NCBI RefSeq assembly: GCF_003065605.1
Contig: NZ_CP026952.1
Coordinates: 2,728,001 to 2,792,000 of the forward strand
Direction of reading: 5' to 3'
From: Aeromicrobium chenweiae
GTDB taxonomy: Bacteria; Actinomycetota; Actinomycetes; Propionibacteriales; Nocardioidaceae
DNA length: 64,000 nucleotides
Made by a program: the position numbers and the translations under genes. Below, one piece after another: positions 24,897-32,981 of this stretch (within the stretch, counting starts at the first letter, position 1; the number at the start of each line of letters is the position of its first letter). The notes under the pieces are model-generated. The model worked only from the letters and a program-made list of their open reading frames with translations, did no database searches and was not told the origin of the DNA.

Positions 24897-25466
24897 GTGC
24901 CACGCGCCGGACTGACGACGGACAAGGTCGCTCGAGCGGGCGCGGAGCTTGCCGACGAGGTCGGGTTCGGGCAGGTGACGATCTCCGAGCTGGCGCGACG
25001 GCTCGGGGTCAAGGTCGCGAGCCTCTACTCGCACGTGCAGAGCTCGGACGACCTCCGCACCCGGATCGCCCTCATCGCGCTCGAGGAGCTCGCCGACCGA
25101 GGGGACGAGGCGCTGGCCGGCCGGTCGGGCCGGGACGCGCTGATCGCCCTGGGCGAGGTCTACCGCACCTACGCCAGCGAGCACCCGGGACGCTACGACG
25201 CCGCGGGCTTCCCCCTGGACGCCGCCACCGCAGCGGCCAGCGCAGGGCCGCGGCACTCCCGCATGCTCCGGGCCACGCTGCGCGCCTACCGGATCCCGGA
25301 ACCGGCGCAGACCCATGCGGTGCGCCTGGTCGGCAGCGTCGTCCACGGCTTCGTCACGCTCGAGCGCAGCGGCGGCTTCGCGCACAGCGAGCCGGACTCC
25401 GGCCAGTCCTGGACCAGCATCATGGACGCCCTGGACACGATGCTGCGGACCTGGTCCGCCGCCTGA
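24897..25466 (+). CDS. TetR-family regulator with WHG-type C-terminal domain
   Basis: A 189-residue TetR-type repressor. The N-terminal HTH spans about residues 5-50 (ISELARRLGVKVASLYSHVQ). The ligand domain belongs to the WHG type, with VRLVGSVVHGFVTLERSGGF near residue 150. The GTG at 24897 is chosen because the HTH begins at once and upstream in-frame sequence overlaps the FBP gene. Co-transcription with the FBP-domain gene suggests it controls that unit (inference). Confidence 0.87.
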   Translation: MPRAGLTTDKVARAGAELADEVGFGQVTISELARRLGVKVASLYSHVQSSDDLRTRIALIALEELADRGDEALAGRSGRDALIALGEVYRTYASEHPGRYDAAGFPLDAATAAASAGPRHSRMLRATLRAYRIPEPAQTHAVRLVGSVVHGFVTLERSGGFAHSEPDSGQSWTSIMDALDTMLRTWSAA

Positions 25467-25496
25467 ACCTGATCACGGTGTCGACAGGCGGAGGAC

Positions 25497-26087
25497 TCAG
25501 CGCGCCGGGACCGCCGGCGCGCCGCCCCAGATGACCGCCTGGCAGCCACGGAAGAACGACCCGGCGACGGTGCTCGGGTCCCCGAGGTAGCCCGCGACCA
25601 TGGCACCGTCCCGCAGCAGCATCAGGTCGTCCACCACGTCGGCGGTGTTCGGCAGGTCCAGGGGGGCCAGGAGCTCGCCGAACATGGTCCGGTACCAGTC
25701 GCGGTGCTCCGCGACGGTCTTGCGGACCGGGCTCTCGGGGTCGGGGTTCTCGGCGGCCGCGTTGATGAACGGGCAGCCGCGGAACCCGGGGCTGCAGGCC
25801 ACGATCCCCGTCTGGTCGCAGATCATGCGCAGCGCCGCCTCGGCGTCGCCGGCGCTCTGCGCGATGGCCGCACCGATGCCGTCCCGCTCGAGCGTCGCGC
25901 GCTGCTCGAGATAGGCGACGACGAGATCGTCCTTGCTCTTGAAGTGGCGATAGAACGTCACCTTCGTCGTGCCGGCCCGCTCGATCACCTTGTCGACGCT
26001 CACGGCACGCAGACCCTGCGCGTAGAACAGCTCGCTCGCAGCGTTGATCAGCCGATCACTCATGGACACCTGCACGCGCTCGATCAT
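25497..26087 (-). CDS. TetR-family regulator of the hydrolase operon
   Basis: A 196-residue TetR/AcrR protein. The HTH is VDKVIERAGTTKVTFYRHFK around residue 30, followed by the ligand domain (CSPGFRGCPFINAAAENPDP, a pattern seen in quinone/thiol-sensing relatives with conserved Cys). The ATG at 26087 has a strong ribosome site (GGAAGGA), and an internal ATG at 26063 is also possible. Divergent from the operon starting at 26206, with a near-perfect 20-bp palindrome between them, it most likely represses both itself and the operon. Confidence 0.9.
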   Translation of the reverse strand: MIERVQVSMSDRLINAASELFYAQGLRAVSVDKVIERAGTTKVTFYRHFKSKDDLVVAYLEQRATLERDGIGAAIAQSAGDAEAALRMICDQTGIVACSPGFRGCPFINAAAENPDPESPVRKTVAEHRDWYRTMFGELLAPLDLPNTADVVDDLMLLRDGAMVAGYLGDPSTVAGSFFRGCQAVIWGGAPAVPAR

Positions 26088-26140
26088 ACGACTTCCTTCC
26101 AGACCCTTGCTCTTCTCGGCACCCTGCAGTACGTTCCTTG

Positions 26141-26160
26141 TAGAGTGACTAGTCATTCTA
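26141..26160. promoter_or_regulatory. TetR operator overlapping two divergent -10 elements
   Basis: TAGAGTGACTAGTCATTCTA is a 20-bp palindrome with one mismatched pair. It contains TAGAGT on the plus strand and TAGAAT on the minus strand, both matching TANNNT. Binding here would block both directions. It sits midway between the tetR start (26087) and the hydrolase start (26206). Confidence 0.75.
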
Positions 26161-26205
26161 CCTCACGGGTGGTCAACCGCCCCTCACACGACAAAGGACA
26201 CGATC

Positions 26206-26964
26206 ATGCAGACCCAGACACCTCCCCCCTTCCTGATGACAGCGACTGACGACTCCGCCACCGGCGGGTCGGCCGACGCCGGCGCACCCCGTCCCACGAT
26301 CGTGCTCGTGCACGGCGCGTGGGCCGACTCGTCGAGCTGGTCCCCCGTGGTCGAGCGGCTCCGGGCAGCTGGATTCCCCGTTCGCTCGATCGCCAACCCG
26401 CTGCAGGGCCTCGACACCGACACCGCCTACCTCGCGAGCCACCTGACCGCGATCGAGGGCCCGGTCGTCCTGGTCGGGCACTCCTACGGCGGCGCCGTGA
26501 TCAGCAACATCGACCCGTCGGCGTTCGACATCACGTCGCTGGTCTACGTCGCCGGCTTCATCCCGCTCAAGGGCGAGTCCGTCGGCGACCTCGCGGCGCA
26601 GTCCACCCCTCCCCTGCCGCTCGTCCCTGTCGAGGTCCCCGGCGGCGTCGAGGTGACGATCGATCCCGCAGGTTTCCGCAGCGCGTTCGCCGGCGACCTC
26701 GACGAGGCCACCGCCGCCGACCTCGCGGTCGCGCAGCGGCCCGCCAACGTGCGCGCCGTCTCCGAGCCGAGCGTCCACGAGTCGTTCCGCTCCACCCCGA
26801 CCTGGGTCCTCGTGACTCGCCAGGACCAGGCGATCAACGTCGAGCTGCAGCGGCTGATGTCGGGCCGCATCGACGCCCAGGTCACCGAGGTCGACGCGTC
26901 GCACGCCGTCATGATCAGCCGTCCCGACGCCGTCGCGGACCTCATCACGCAGGCCGCCCGATGA
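26206..26964 (+). CDS. Alpha/beta hydrolase
   Basis: A 252-residue hydrolase of the salicylate-esterase/EstC-like type. Motifs are TIVLVHGAWADSSSW for the oxyanion loop, the nucleophile elbow VLVGHSYGG near residue 90, a likely catalytic Asp in the VLVTRQDQAI segment, and VDASHAVMISRPDAVADLI with the catalytic His. The substrate is unknown. A ribosome site AAAGGACACG precedes the ATG. First gene of a TetR-controlled operon with a DUF308-like protein, an oxidoreductase and a thioesterase. Such hydrolases often appear in stress or xenobiotic response units. Confidence 0.88.
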   Translation: MQTQTPPPFLMTATDDSATGGSADAGAPRPTIVLVHGAWADSSSWSPVVERLRAAGFPVRSIANPLQGLDTDTAYLASHLTAIEGPVVLVGHSYGGAVISNIDPSAFDITSLVYVAGFIPLKGESVGDLAAQSTPPLPLVPVEVPGGVEVTIDPAGFRSAFAGDLDEATAADLAVAQRPANVRAVSEPSVHESFRSTPTWVLVTRQDQAINVELQRLMSGRIDAQVTEVDASHAVMISRPDAVADLITQAAR

Positions 26965-27025
26965 CCTGCGCCTCCCCGGCGCACCCCCTCCACCAGATCA
27001 CCCGTCACACACCACAAGGAATCTC

Positions 27026-27586
27026 ATGACCATCGCCACTAGCACCCACGACATCGCGACCGCACTGCGGAAGCTCTACTTCGTCAGGTTCGGGTTCGCC
27101 ATCATCTGGGCGGCCCTCATCCTCTCCGTCGGCTCGGACATCGACCCGCTCACCGGGACCCTGCTCGTGCTCTACCCGCTGTTCGACGTGGGCGCCGCCA
27201 TCGTGGACCTCCGGGCCTCGAGGGCCACGCGTCCCGCCGCCGGGCTGTACCTCAACATCGCCCTCAGCACCGCCACCGCGATCGGCCTGGGCTTCGCCGC
27301 CGCGTCCGGCGAGCCGGCCGTGCTCCGCGTCTGGGGCGCGTGGGCCATCACCGCCGGGATCGTCCAGCTCATCGTCGCGGTCAACCGCCGCAGGCTCGGC
27401 GGCCAGGTGCCGCAGATCCTCAGCGGTGGCATCTCCGTCCTCGCTGGCGGCTCGTTCGTCGCCGCGGCGTCCGCGGACGATCCCTCGCTGACGAACATCG
27501 GTGGCTACGCCGTGCTCGGCGGCATCTTCTTCCTGGTCTCGGCACTGCGCCTGAACCGCACGACGGGAGTGGAGCAGGATGCCTGA
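27026..27586 (+). CDS. DUF308-like small membrane protein
   Basis: A 186-residue membrane protein with about six hydrophobic segments (FGFAIIWAALILSVGS, LLVLYPLFDVGAAIVDL, and others), resembling the DUF308/HdeD family. No catalytic motif is visible. It overlaps the oxidoreductase gene by 8 bp and follows the hydrolase gene by 61 bp, so it is part of the TetR-controlled operon. HdeD in enterobacteria is linked to acid stress; the role here is unknown. Confidence 0.78.
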   Translation: MTIATSTHDIATALRKLYFVRFGFAIIWAALILSVGSDIDPLTGTLLVLYPLFDVGAAIVDLRASRATRPAAGLYLNIALSTATAIGLGFAAASGEPAVLRVWGAWAITAGIVQLIVAVNRRRLGGQVPQILSGGISVLAGGSFVAAASADDPSLTNIGGYAVLGGIFFLVSALRLNRTTGVEQDA

Positions 27587-29024
27587 CACCACGTTCGACG
27601 TCATCGTCATCGGCGCAGGTCCGGTCGGTGAGAACGTCGCGGACCGCGTCGTCCAGGGCGGTCTCACCGCCGCGGTCGTCGAGCGAGAGCTCGTCGGCGG
27701 GGAGTGCTCCTACTGGGCCTGCATGCCCACCAAGGCACTGCTTCGCGACGCCGCCGCCCTCCGCGCGGTCCGGGCGCTCCCCGCCGCGTCGCAGGCGGTC
27801 ACCGGCCCCCTGGACGCGGCAGCGGTGCTGCGCCGCCGCGACGCCTTCGCCTCGAGCTGGGACGACGCCGGACAGGTCAGCTGGCTCGAAGGAGCCGGGG
27901 TGAAACTGTTCCGCGGCCAGGGCCGCATCGGCGCGGACCGCACGGTCGAGGTCGTCAGCGCCGACGACGAGGTCACCACGCTCCGCGCCCGGCACGCCGT
28001 CGTGATCGCGACGGGGAGCAGCGCCCGCATCCCGGGCATCCCCGGCCTGGCCGACGCCTCGCCGTGGACCAGCCGCGAGGCCGCGTCCGCGACGTCCGTT
28101 CCCGGACGCCTGGCCATCATCGGCGGCGGCGTCGTCGGCACGGAGATGGCGACTGCCTTCTCGGCCCTCGGCGCCGAGGTGACCCTTGCCTCGCTCGACG
28201 GCATACTGCCCACGGTCGAGCCGTACGCGGCCGAGCTGGTGGCCGAGTCCCTCAAGGAGGCCGGCGTCACGCTGTACCCGACGTCCGGCCCCACCGAGGT
28301 CCGTCGCGACGACGACGGCACGGTCCACATGACCCTGGCGGACGGCACCACCGTCGAGGCCGACGAGGTTCTCGTCGCCACCGGCCGCAAGCCCAACACC
28401 GGGCACATCGGACTGGAGCACGTGGGTCTCGAGCCCGGCGACTGGCTGCAGGTCGACCAGTCCCTGCGAGTGGTCGGCGCATCCGGCACGCCCGTCGGGG
28501 ACGGCTGGCTCTACGCGGCCGGCGACGTGAACCGCCGCGCCCTCGTCACCCACCAGGGCAAGTACCAGGCGAGGGCCGTGGGCGACACGATCGTCGCGCG
28601 CGCTCAGGGCGCCGAGGTCGACCTCAGCCCGTGGGGTCGGCACGCGAGCACCGCGGACGAGCGCGCCGTCACCCAGGTGATCTTCTCCGACCCGGAGGTC
28701 GCCATGGTGGGTCTGACCCAGCAGGCGGCCACCGACGCGGGGATGGACGTCCGCGCGGTCGAGTACGACCTCGGCTCCGTCGCCGGCGCGGCCCTGCACG
28801 CCGACGGGTACCGCGGCCGGGCCGGCATGGTCGTCGACACGTCCAGGAACGTCCTCGTGGGCTTCACGGTCGTCGGTCCGGACGTCGCCGAGCTGCTCCA
28901 GGCAGCCGCGATCGCGATCGTCGGCGAGGTCCCGCTCGACCGGTTGTGGCACGCGGTCCCCGCCTACCCGACCATGAGCGAGATCTGGCTGCGCCTCCTC
29001 GAGACGTACGGCCGCGACGGGTGA
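27579..29024 (+). CDS. Pyridine nucleotide-disulfide oxidoreductase (class I type)
   Basis: A 481-residue flavoprotein of the mercuric reductase/lipoamide dehydrogenase group. It has FAD motif IVIGAGPVGENVADRV, redox-active pair GGECSYWACMPTK (CxxxxC), NAD(P) motif AIIGGGVVGTEMATAF, and second FAD motif LYAAGDVN. The C-terminal dimer domain has AYPTMSEIW where disulfide reductases carry HPT, so the catalytic His is Tyr here. That makes a classic thiol-disulfide reductase less sure; a transhydrogenase- or quinone-reductase-like role is possible. The gene is inside the TetR operon. Confidence 0.87.
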   Translation: MPDTTFDVIVIGAGPVGENVADRVVQGGLTAAVVERELVGGECSYWACMPTKALLRDAAALRAVRALPAASQAVTGPLDAAAVLRRRDAFASSWDDAGQVSWLEGAGVKLFRGQGRIGADRTVEVVSADDEVTTLRARHAVVIATGSSARIPGIPGLADASPWTSREAASATSVPGRLAIIGGGVVGTEMATAFSALGAEVTLASLDGILPTVEPYAAELVAESLKEAGVTLYPTSGPTEVRRDDDGTVHMTLADGTTVEADEVLVATGRKPNTGHIGLEHVGLEPGDWLQVDQSLRVVGASGTPVGDGWLYAAGDVNRRALVTHQGKYQARAVGDTIVARAQGAEVDLSPWGRHASTADERAVTQVIFSDPEVAMVGLTQQAATDAGMDVRAVEYDLGSVAGAALHADGYRGRAGMVVDTSRNVLVGFTVVGPDVAELLQAAAIAIVGEVPLDRLWHAVPAYPTMSEIWLRLLETYGRDG

Positions 29025-29101
29025 CATCCTCCACCTCGACGGCGCGGACGCCGGCCTCGGCCGACGCCCGCGCCGTCATCCCGATCCATCCAAGGAGCAC
29101 C

Positions 29102-29506
29102 ATGACCATCACATCCGACGACGTCTACGCCCTGGCCCCGTACGCCAGGACCCTGGGAGTCACCTTCGAGAGCATGAGCGCCTCGGAGCTGCGGACCGCG
29201 CTCGCGTTCACCCCCGCCCTGTCGACCACCGGCGGCTCGCTGCACGGTGGGGCCCTGCTCGGCCTCGCGGACGTGAGCGCTGCGGTGTGCGCGGTGCTCA
29301 ACGCCCCGCCGGGCACGTTGCCGGCCACGGCGGACTCCACGGCACGGTTCCTGCGTCCGGCCCACGGCGACGTGTCGGCGGTCTCGCGCCCGGTCCAGGT
29401 GACGCGATCGCGCGTCATCGTGGAGGTGGAGATCGTCGACGCCGCGGGCGACCTGTGCGCGAAGGTCACCCAGTCCGTGTCGCTCCTCGCCCCGCGGGCC
29501 TCCTGA
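29102..29506 (+). CDS. PaaI-type hotdog thioesterase
   Basis: A 134-residue hotdog-fold protein. STTGGSLHGGALLGLADVSAAV contains the HGG helix entry typical of PaaI-type acyl-CoA thioesterases, and TARFLRPAHGDVSAVSRPVQ follows as the central strands. The ATG at 29102 has a good ribosome site (AAGGAGCACC). Last gene of the hydrolase operon, 77 bp after the oxidoreductase gene, with a strong hairpin behind it. The acyl substrate is unknown. Confidence 0.87.
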   Translation: MTITSDDVYALAPYARTLGVTFESMSASELRTALAFTPALSTTGGSLHGGALLGLADVSAAVCAVLNAPPGTLPATADSTARFLRPAHGDVSAVSRPVQVTRSRVIVEVEIVDAAGDLCAKVTQSVSLLAPRAS

Positions 29507-29521
29507 CGCCGCAGAGCGTAC

Positions 29522-29570
29522 GACCGGGCCGGGCGCTCGACGTCACTTTGTCGAGGCGCCCGGCCCGGTC
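29522..29570. terminator. Strong bidirectional hairpin
   Basis: GACCGGGCCGGGCGC at 29522-29536 pairs perfectly over 15 bp with 29556-29570, and an inner TCGA/TCGA extends the stem. It lies between the convergent thioesterase and exporter genes and should stop transcription from both sides. Confidence 0.8.
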
Positions 29571-29585
29571 GGTGCGTGCGTGCGG

Positions 29586-31067
29586 CTAGAGGATCGCCAG
29601 CTCCTCCGCGTGCTCGAAGGCGGTCTCCTCACCGACACCGGTGACCGGTGGGCGCTGCTTGGTCACGAGGACCAGCGAGAGCACGGCCGCGAGGATCAGC
29701 GCACCCAGGCCCCACGTGAAGGCCACCGTGTAGCCGTGGACGAGACCTTCGGCGGTCTGCGCCGCCCCGTTGGCGGCGATGAAACCGGTGGTCGCCGTGG
29801 CGGCGATCGTGTTGAGCAGGGCGGTGCCGAGCGATCCTCCGACCTGCTGCGTCGTGTTGACCAGGGCGCTCGCGACACCGGCATCGTGATCCTCGACGCC
29901 GACCAGCGCGGTGCTGGAGAGGGCGACGAAGGCCAGACCCATGCCGACACTCATGAGGATCTGCGCCGGCAGCACGACCGTGAGGTAGTTGCCGTCGACC
30001 GAGATCTGCGTGAACAGCGACATCCCCAGCGCGGCGCCCACCGTGCCACCGACCATCAGCGGGCGCGGCCCGATGCGGGGCAGCAGCGCGCTCGCCACGC
30101 CGGCTCCCGCCACCACGCCCACGCTGAAGGGCAGGAACGCCAGGCCCGACTTCACGGCGGAGTACTGCAGCGTGCCCTGCATGTAGTAGACGAGGAACAG
30201 GAACATCCCGAACAGGGCCAGCCCGAGCAGGAGCGAGACCAGGAACGCCGCGGCGCGGTTGCGCTCGGTGAAGACCCGCGGGGGCAGGAGCGGCTCCGCG
30301 GTCCTCGACTCGATCACCACGAAGGCGACGAGCAGGACGACGGCGGCGGCGAGAAGGCTGATCGTGACCGAGTCGGACCAGCCGTCCTCGTTGGCCTTGG
30401 TGAAGCCGTAGACGAGTGCGACGAGACCCAGCGTGCTGGTGACGACACCGGGGATGTCGTACCGGGCCTTGCCCTCGGCGCGGCTCTCGTGGACGAGCAG
30501 CGCGCCGGCGATCGCGGTGGCGATCGCGATCGGCGTGTTGACCAGGAGGGTCCAGCGCCACGAGGCGTACTCGGTGAGGACCCCGCCGAGGATCAGGCCG
30601 AGGGCAGCGCCGCCGCCCGAGATGCCGCCGTAGACACCGAACGCCTTCGCACGCTCCTTGGGCTCGGTGAAGGTGACGGTGATGAGCGAGAGGGCGGCCG
30701 GGGCCATGAGTGCCGCGAAGGCGCCCTGCAGCGCCCGGGCCCCGAACAGCTCGCCCTGGTTCTGCGCGAGCCCGGCGATCGCGGAGGCGACACCGAAGCC
30801 GACGAGGCCGATGACGAAGGCCCGCTTGCGCCCGACGAAGTCGGCGATCCTGCCGCCCAGCAGGAGCAGCCCGCCGAACGCGAGGGCGTACGCCGTGACG
30901 ACCCACTGGCGGTTGGCGTCGGAGATGCCCAGGGCCTCCTGGGCGGAGGGCAGGGCGATGTTCACGATGCTGGCGTCAAGCACCACCATCAGCTGGGCGA
31001 CGGCGATGACGACGAGCGCCAGCCATCGGCGCGGATCGGCGACGGCCGTCTCCGGGGGTGTGGTCAT
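29586..31067 (-). CDS. DHA2 (EmrB/QacA) family MFS drug exporter
   Basis: A 493-residue transporter with about 14 membrane helices. DHA2 marks are LDASIVNIALPSAQEALG in helix 1 (motif D1), GGRIADFVGRKRAF (motif A) between helices 2 and 3, and GGAALGLILGGVLTEYASWRW (motif C region) in helix 5. It should exchange protons for hydrophobic drugs or dyes. A ribosome site AAGGAACCCC precedes the ATG. A MarR regulator gene is divergent, 143 bp away, and is the probable controller. The minus-strand TATGTT at about 31129 may be its -10. Confidence 0.92.
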   Translation of the reverse strand: MTTPPETAVADPRRWLALVVIAVAQLMVVLDASIVNIALPSAQEALGISDANRQWVVTAYALAFGGLLLLGGRIADFVGRKRAFVIGLVGFGVASAIAGLAQNQGELFGARALQGAFAALMAPAALSLITVTFTEPKERAKAFGVYGGISGGGAALGLILGGVLTEYASWRWTLLVNTPIAIATAIAGALLVHESRAEGKARYDIPGVVTSTLGLVALVYGFTKANEDGWSDSVTISLLAAAVVLLVAFVVIESRTAEPLLPPRVFTERNRAAAFLVSLLLGLALFGMFLFLVYYMQGTLQYSAVKSGLAFLPFSVGVVAGAGVASALLPRIGPRPLMVGGTVGAALGMSLFTQISVDGNYLTVVLPAQILMSVGMGLAFVALSSTALVGVEDHDAGVASALVNTTQQVGGSLGTALLNTIAATATTGFIAANGAAQTAEGLVHGYTVAFTWGLGALILAAVLSLVLVTKQRPPVTGVGEETAFEHAEELAIL

Positions 31068-31174
31068 GTGGGGTTCCTTGCAGAGAGTCGGGGTGATCGA
31101 ACGTGATCGACCTCCGAAAACATACGAGGCGAGATCGTCCGAATCCAGATGATCCCACTGTGACTAATCCGACG

Positions 31175-31203
31175 TTGCCCGGACCCGACCCCGGCGATAC
31201 CAT
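31175..31203 (+). promoter_or_regulatory. Promoter of the marR gene (leaderless)
   Basis: TTGCCC (31175-31180), a 17-bp spacer, then TACCAT (31198-31203), 7 nt before the ATG at 31211. This is the most complete -35/-10 match seen in the window, and it fixes the start of the regulator. Confidence 0.65.
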
Positions 31204-31210
31204 CCGACGC

Positions 31211-31702
31211 ATGGGAGTCCCGCGAACGAACCCCGCCGAGGGGCCGCCGACCACGGCCTGCCCGGCGTTCCCGGCTGACCTGACGATCCTTCTGCACGCC
31301 GCGGTCAACCAGGTGACGATCTACCTCGACCGCGCCGCCGTCGAGATGGGGCTCAGCGACGCTCGCGACTGGCTCGTGCTGGCTGCGCTCGATGACGGCC
31401 AGCCGCGGACCCAGCTCGAGCTGAGCCGGGTCGTGTGCGTCGACAAGACCACCCTGATCACGGTCCTCGACCGGCTCGAGCGTGATGGACTGATCGTGCG
31501 GACCGTCGATCCCTCCGACCGGCGGGTCCGGATCCCCCAGATCACCGACAGCGGACGTCAGGTCTACGCGACGTTCGCCGCCGCGCGTGACGCCGCCGAG
31601 GCGCGGGTGCTGGACGGCGTGCCCGCCGAGGACCGCGCCGTGCTGCTCGACGTGCTCACGCGGATCGCCACGAGCCAGGACACCGCGGTCCCCGCGAGCT
31701 AG
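31211..31702 (+). CDS. MarR-family regulator
   Basis: A 163-residue MarR protein. The winged helix covers about residues 55-125: LDDGQPRTQLELSRVVCVDK, then TLITVLDRLERDGLIVRTVD and the wing DRRVRIPQITDSG. MarR proteins usually repress an adjacent exporter until a phenolic or drug ligand binds. Divergent from the DHA2 exporter gene, which is its likely target. The ATG at 31211 is preferred over upstream in-frame starts because a full promoter ends 7 nt before it. Confidence 0.9.
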   Translation: MGVPRTNPAEGPPTTACPAFPADLTILLHAAVNQVTIYLDRAAVEMGLSDARDWLVLAALDDGQPRTQLELSRVVCVDKTTLITVLDRLERDGLIVRTVDPSDRRVRIPQITDSGRQVYATFAAARDAAEARVLDGVPAEDRAVLLDVLTRIATSQDTAVPAS

Positions 31703-31804
31703 CCGAGCCCGGTCGCTGCGAGAACCTGCGGCCGGATCTCAGGAACTCGTCGTCGATCGCGCCCGGGAGCCGAAGAGGCGTTTTTCTTGCCGACGGGGTG
31801 TCGG

Positions 31805-31810
31805 TATCAT
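31805..31810 (+). promoter_or_regulatory. -10 element before the leader ORF of the ABC exporter
   Basis: TATCAT lies 6 nt before the ATG at 31817 that opens a ten-codon ORF. It follows the same leaderless geometry as the other promoters here. Confidence 0.5.
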
Positions 31811-31816
31811 GGAGGC

Positions 31817-31849
31817 ATGATCACGTTCCCCTCGCACGAGATGGTCTGA
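31817..31849 (+). CDS. Possible ten-residue leader peptide
   Basis: A short ORF reading MITFPSHEMV then TGA, which ends 1 nt before the permease ATG at 31851. A -10 element sits 6 nt upstream, so this ORF would be the 5' end of the mRNA. It may serve translational coupling, delivering ribosomes to the permease start, which otherwise lacks a clear ribosome site. No amino-acid run suggests classic attenuation. Confidence 0.4.
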   Translation: MITFPSHEMV

Positions 31850-31850
31850 C

Positions 31851-32981
31851 ATGTTCCTAGCGCTCCGAGAACTTTCCTTCGCGCGCGGCCGCTTCGCCCT
31901 CATGGGAGCCGTCGTCGCGCTCATCGCCATCCTGATGGTCCTGCTCAGCGGCCTCGCCGTGGGCCTGACCAACGACGGTGTCTCCGGTCTCCAGCACGTC
32001 AAGGCGACCTCCTTCGCGTTCCAGAAGGACGTCTCCAAGGACTCGGCGTTCTCCCGAAGCATCGTCGGTCCTGATGCCGTCAAGGCCTGGCAGAAGCAGA
32101 AGGACGTCGAGGCCGCGACCCCGTTCGGCAACACGCTGGTGAACGCCCGCACCGACCGCGGCGTCGAGATCGACCTGGCCCTGTTCGGCGTCGAGACCGA
32201 CTCCTTCATGGCGCCGAAGGCGGCCGAGGGGAAGGCCTTGACGCGCGAGGGCGAGGTCGTCGTCAGCTCCACCGCCGCCGACGAAGGCGTCAAGCTGGGT
32301 GACACCGTGACCCTCGATCCGTCGGGCACCGAGCTCGAGGTCGTCGGCATCATGGCCGACCAGAACACCTTCGGCCACGTCGACATCGGCTACCTGCCGC
32401 TGCGCACCTGGCAGGAGATCAAGGCCGGCATCCCGCCGGGCGACGAGGTCCCCAGTCGCGTCTACGACGAGTTCACGGCAGTCGCCGTGCAGGCCAAGGA
32501 CGGCGCGACCGTCGACCTGGCCGCCGGGGACAAGGCGGCGGGGACGACGTCCTTGACGCGCGAGGGCTCCTACGACGCCTCGCCCGGCTACACCGCCGAG
32601 ACCTCGACCCTGCAGCTCATCCAGGTGTTCCTGTACGCCATCTCCGCGCTGGTCGTCGGGGCCTTCTTCACCGTGCTGACGATCCAGCGCCGTCAGGAGC
32701 TCGCGGTGCTGAGGGCCATGGGCGCCAGCACGCGGTATCTGCTCCGCGACAGCCTCCTGCAGTCGTTCATCCTGCTCGTCGTCTCCGCAGGAGTGGGCAT
32801 CGGGATCGGGCTCGCCGCCGGCAGCGCGATCTCCTCCTCGCCCATGCCCTTCGCACTCGAGGCGGGGCCGATCATCGCCGCGACCGTGCTGCTGATCGTC
32901 CTCGGACTCCTCGGCGCCGGCATCGCCGTGCTCCGCATCACCCGTATCGACCCGCTCGCAGCCCTCGGAGGCAGCCGATGA
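31851..32981 (+). CDS. FtsX-like ABC exporter permease
   Basis: A 376-residue permease of the MacB/FtsX type. One N-terminal helix (about residues 15-40) is followed by a large extracytoplasmic MacB-like periplasmic domain (residues 45-255). Three C-terminal helices come last, with QRRQELAVLRAMGASTRYLL as the cytoplasmic coupling segment. The protein ends ITRIDPLAALGGSR, the usual FtsX tail. Its stop overlaps the start of the ATPase gene (ATGA). The two make a type VII ABC exporter that works mechanically on an envelope substrate or exports a peptide or drug. Confidence 0.9.
   Translation: MFLALRELSFARGRFALMGAVVALIAILMVLLSGLAVGLTNDGVSGLQHVKATSFAFQKDVSKDSAFSRSIVGPDAVKAWQKQKDVEAATPFGNTLVNARTDRGVEIDLALFGVETDSFMAPKAAEGKALTREGEVVVSSTAADEGVKLGDTVTLDPSGTELEVVGIMADQNTFGHVDIGYLPLRTWQEIKAGIPPGDEVPSRVYDEFTAVAVQAKDGATVDLAAGDKAAGTTSLTREGSYDASPGYTAETSTLQLIQVFLYAISALVVGAFFTVLTIQRRQELAVLRAMGASTRYLLRDSLLQSFILLVVSAGVGIGIGLAAGSAISSSPMPFALEAGPIIAATVLLIVLGLLGAGIAVLRITRIDPLAALGGSR

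Noticed and set aside
29580..31106. A 508-codon plus-strand frame opposite the DHA2 exporter
   Set aside because: Low-complexity Glu/Arg/Asp/Gly composition, the mirror of membrane codons. The minus-strand transporter explains the region.
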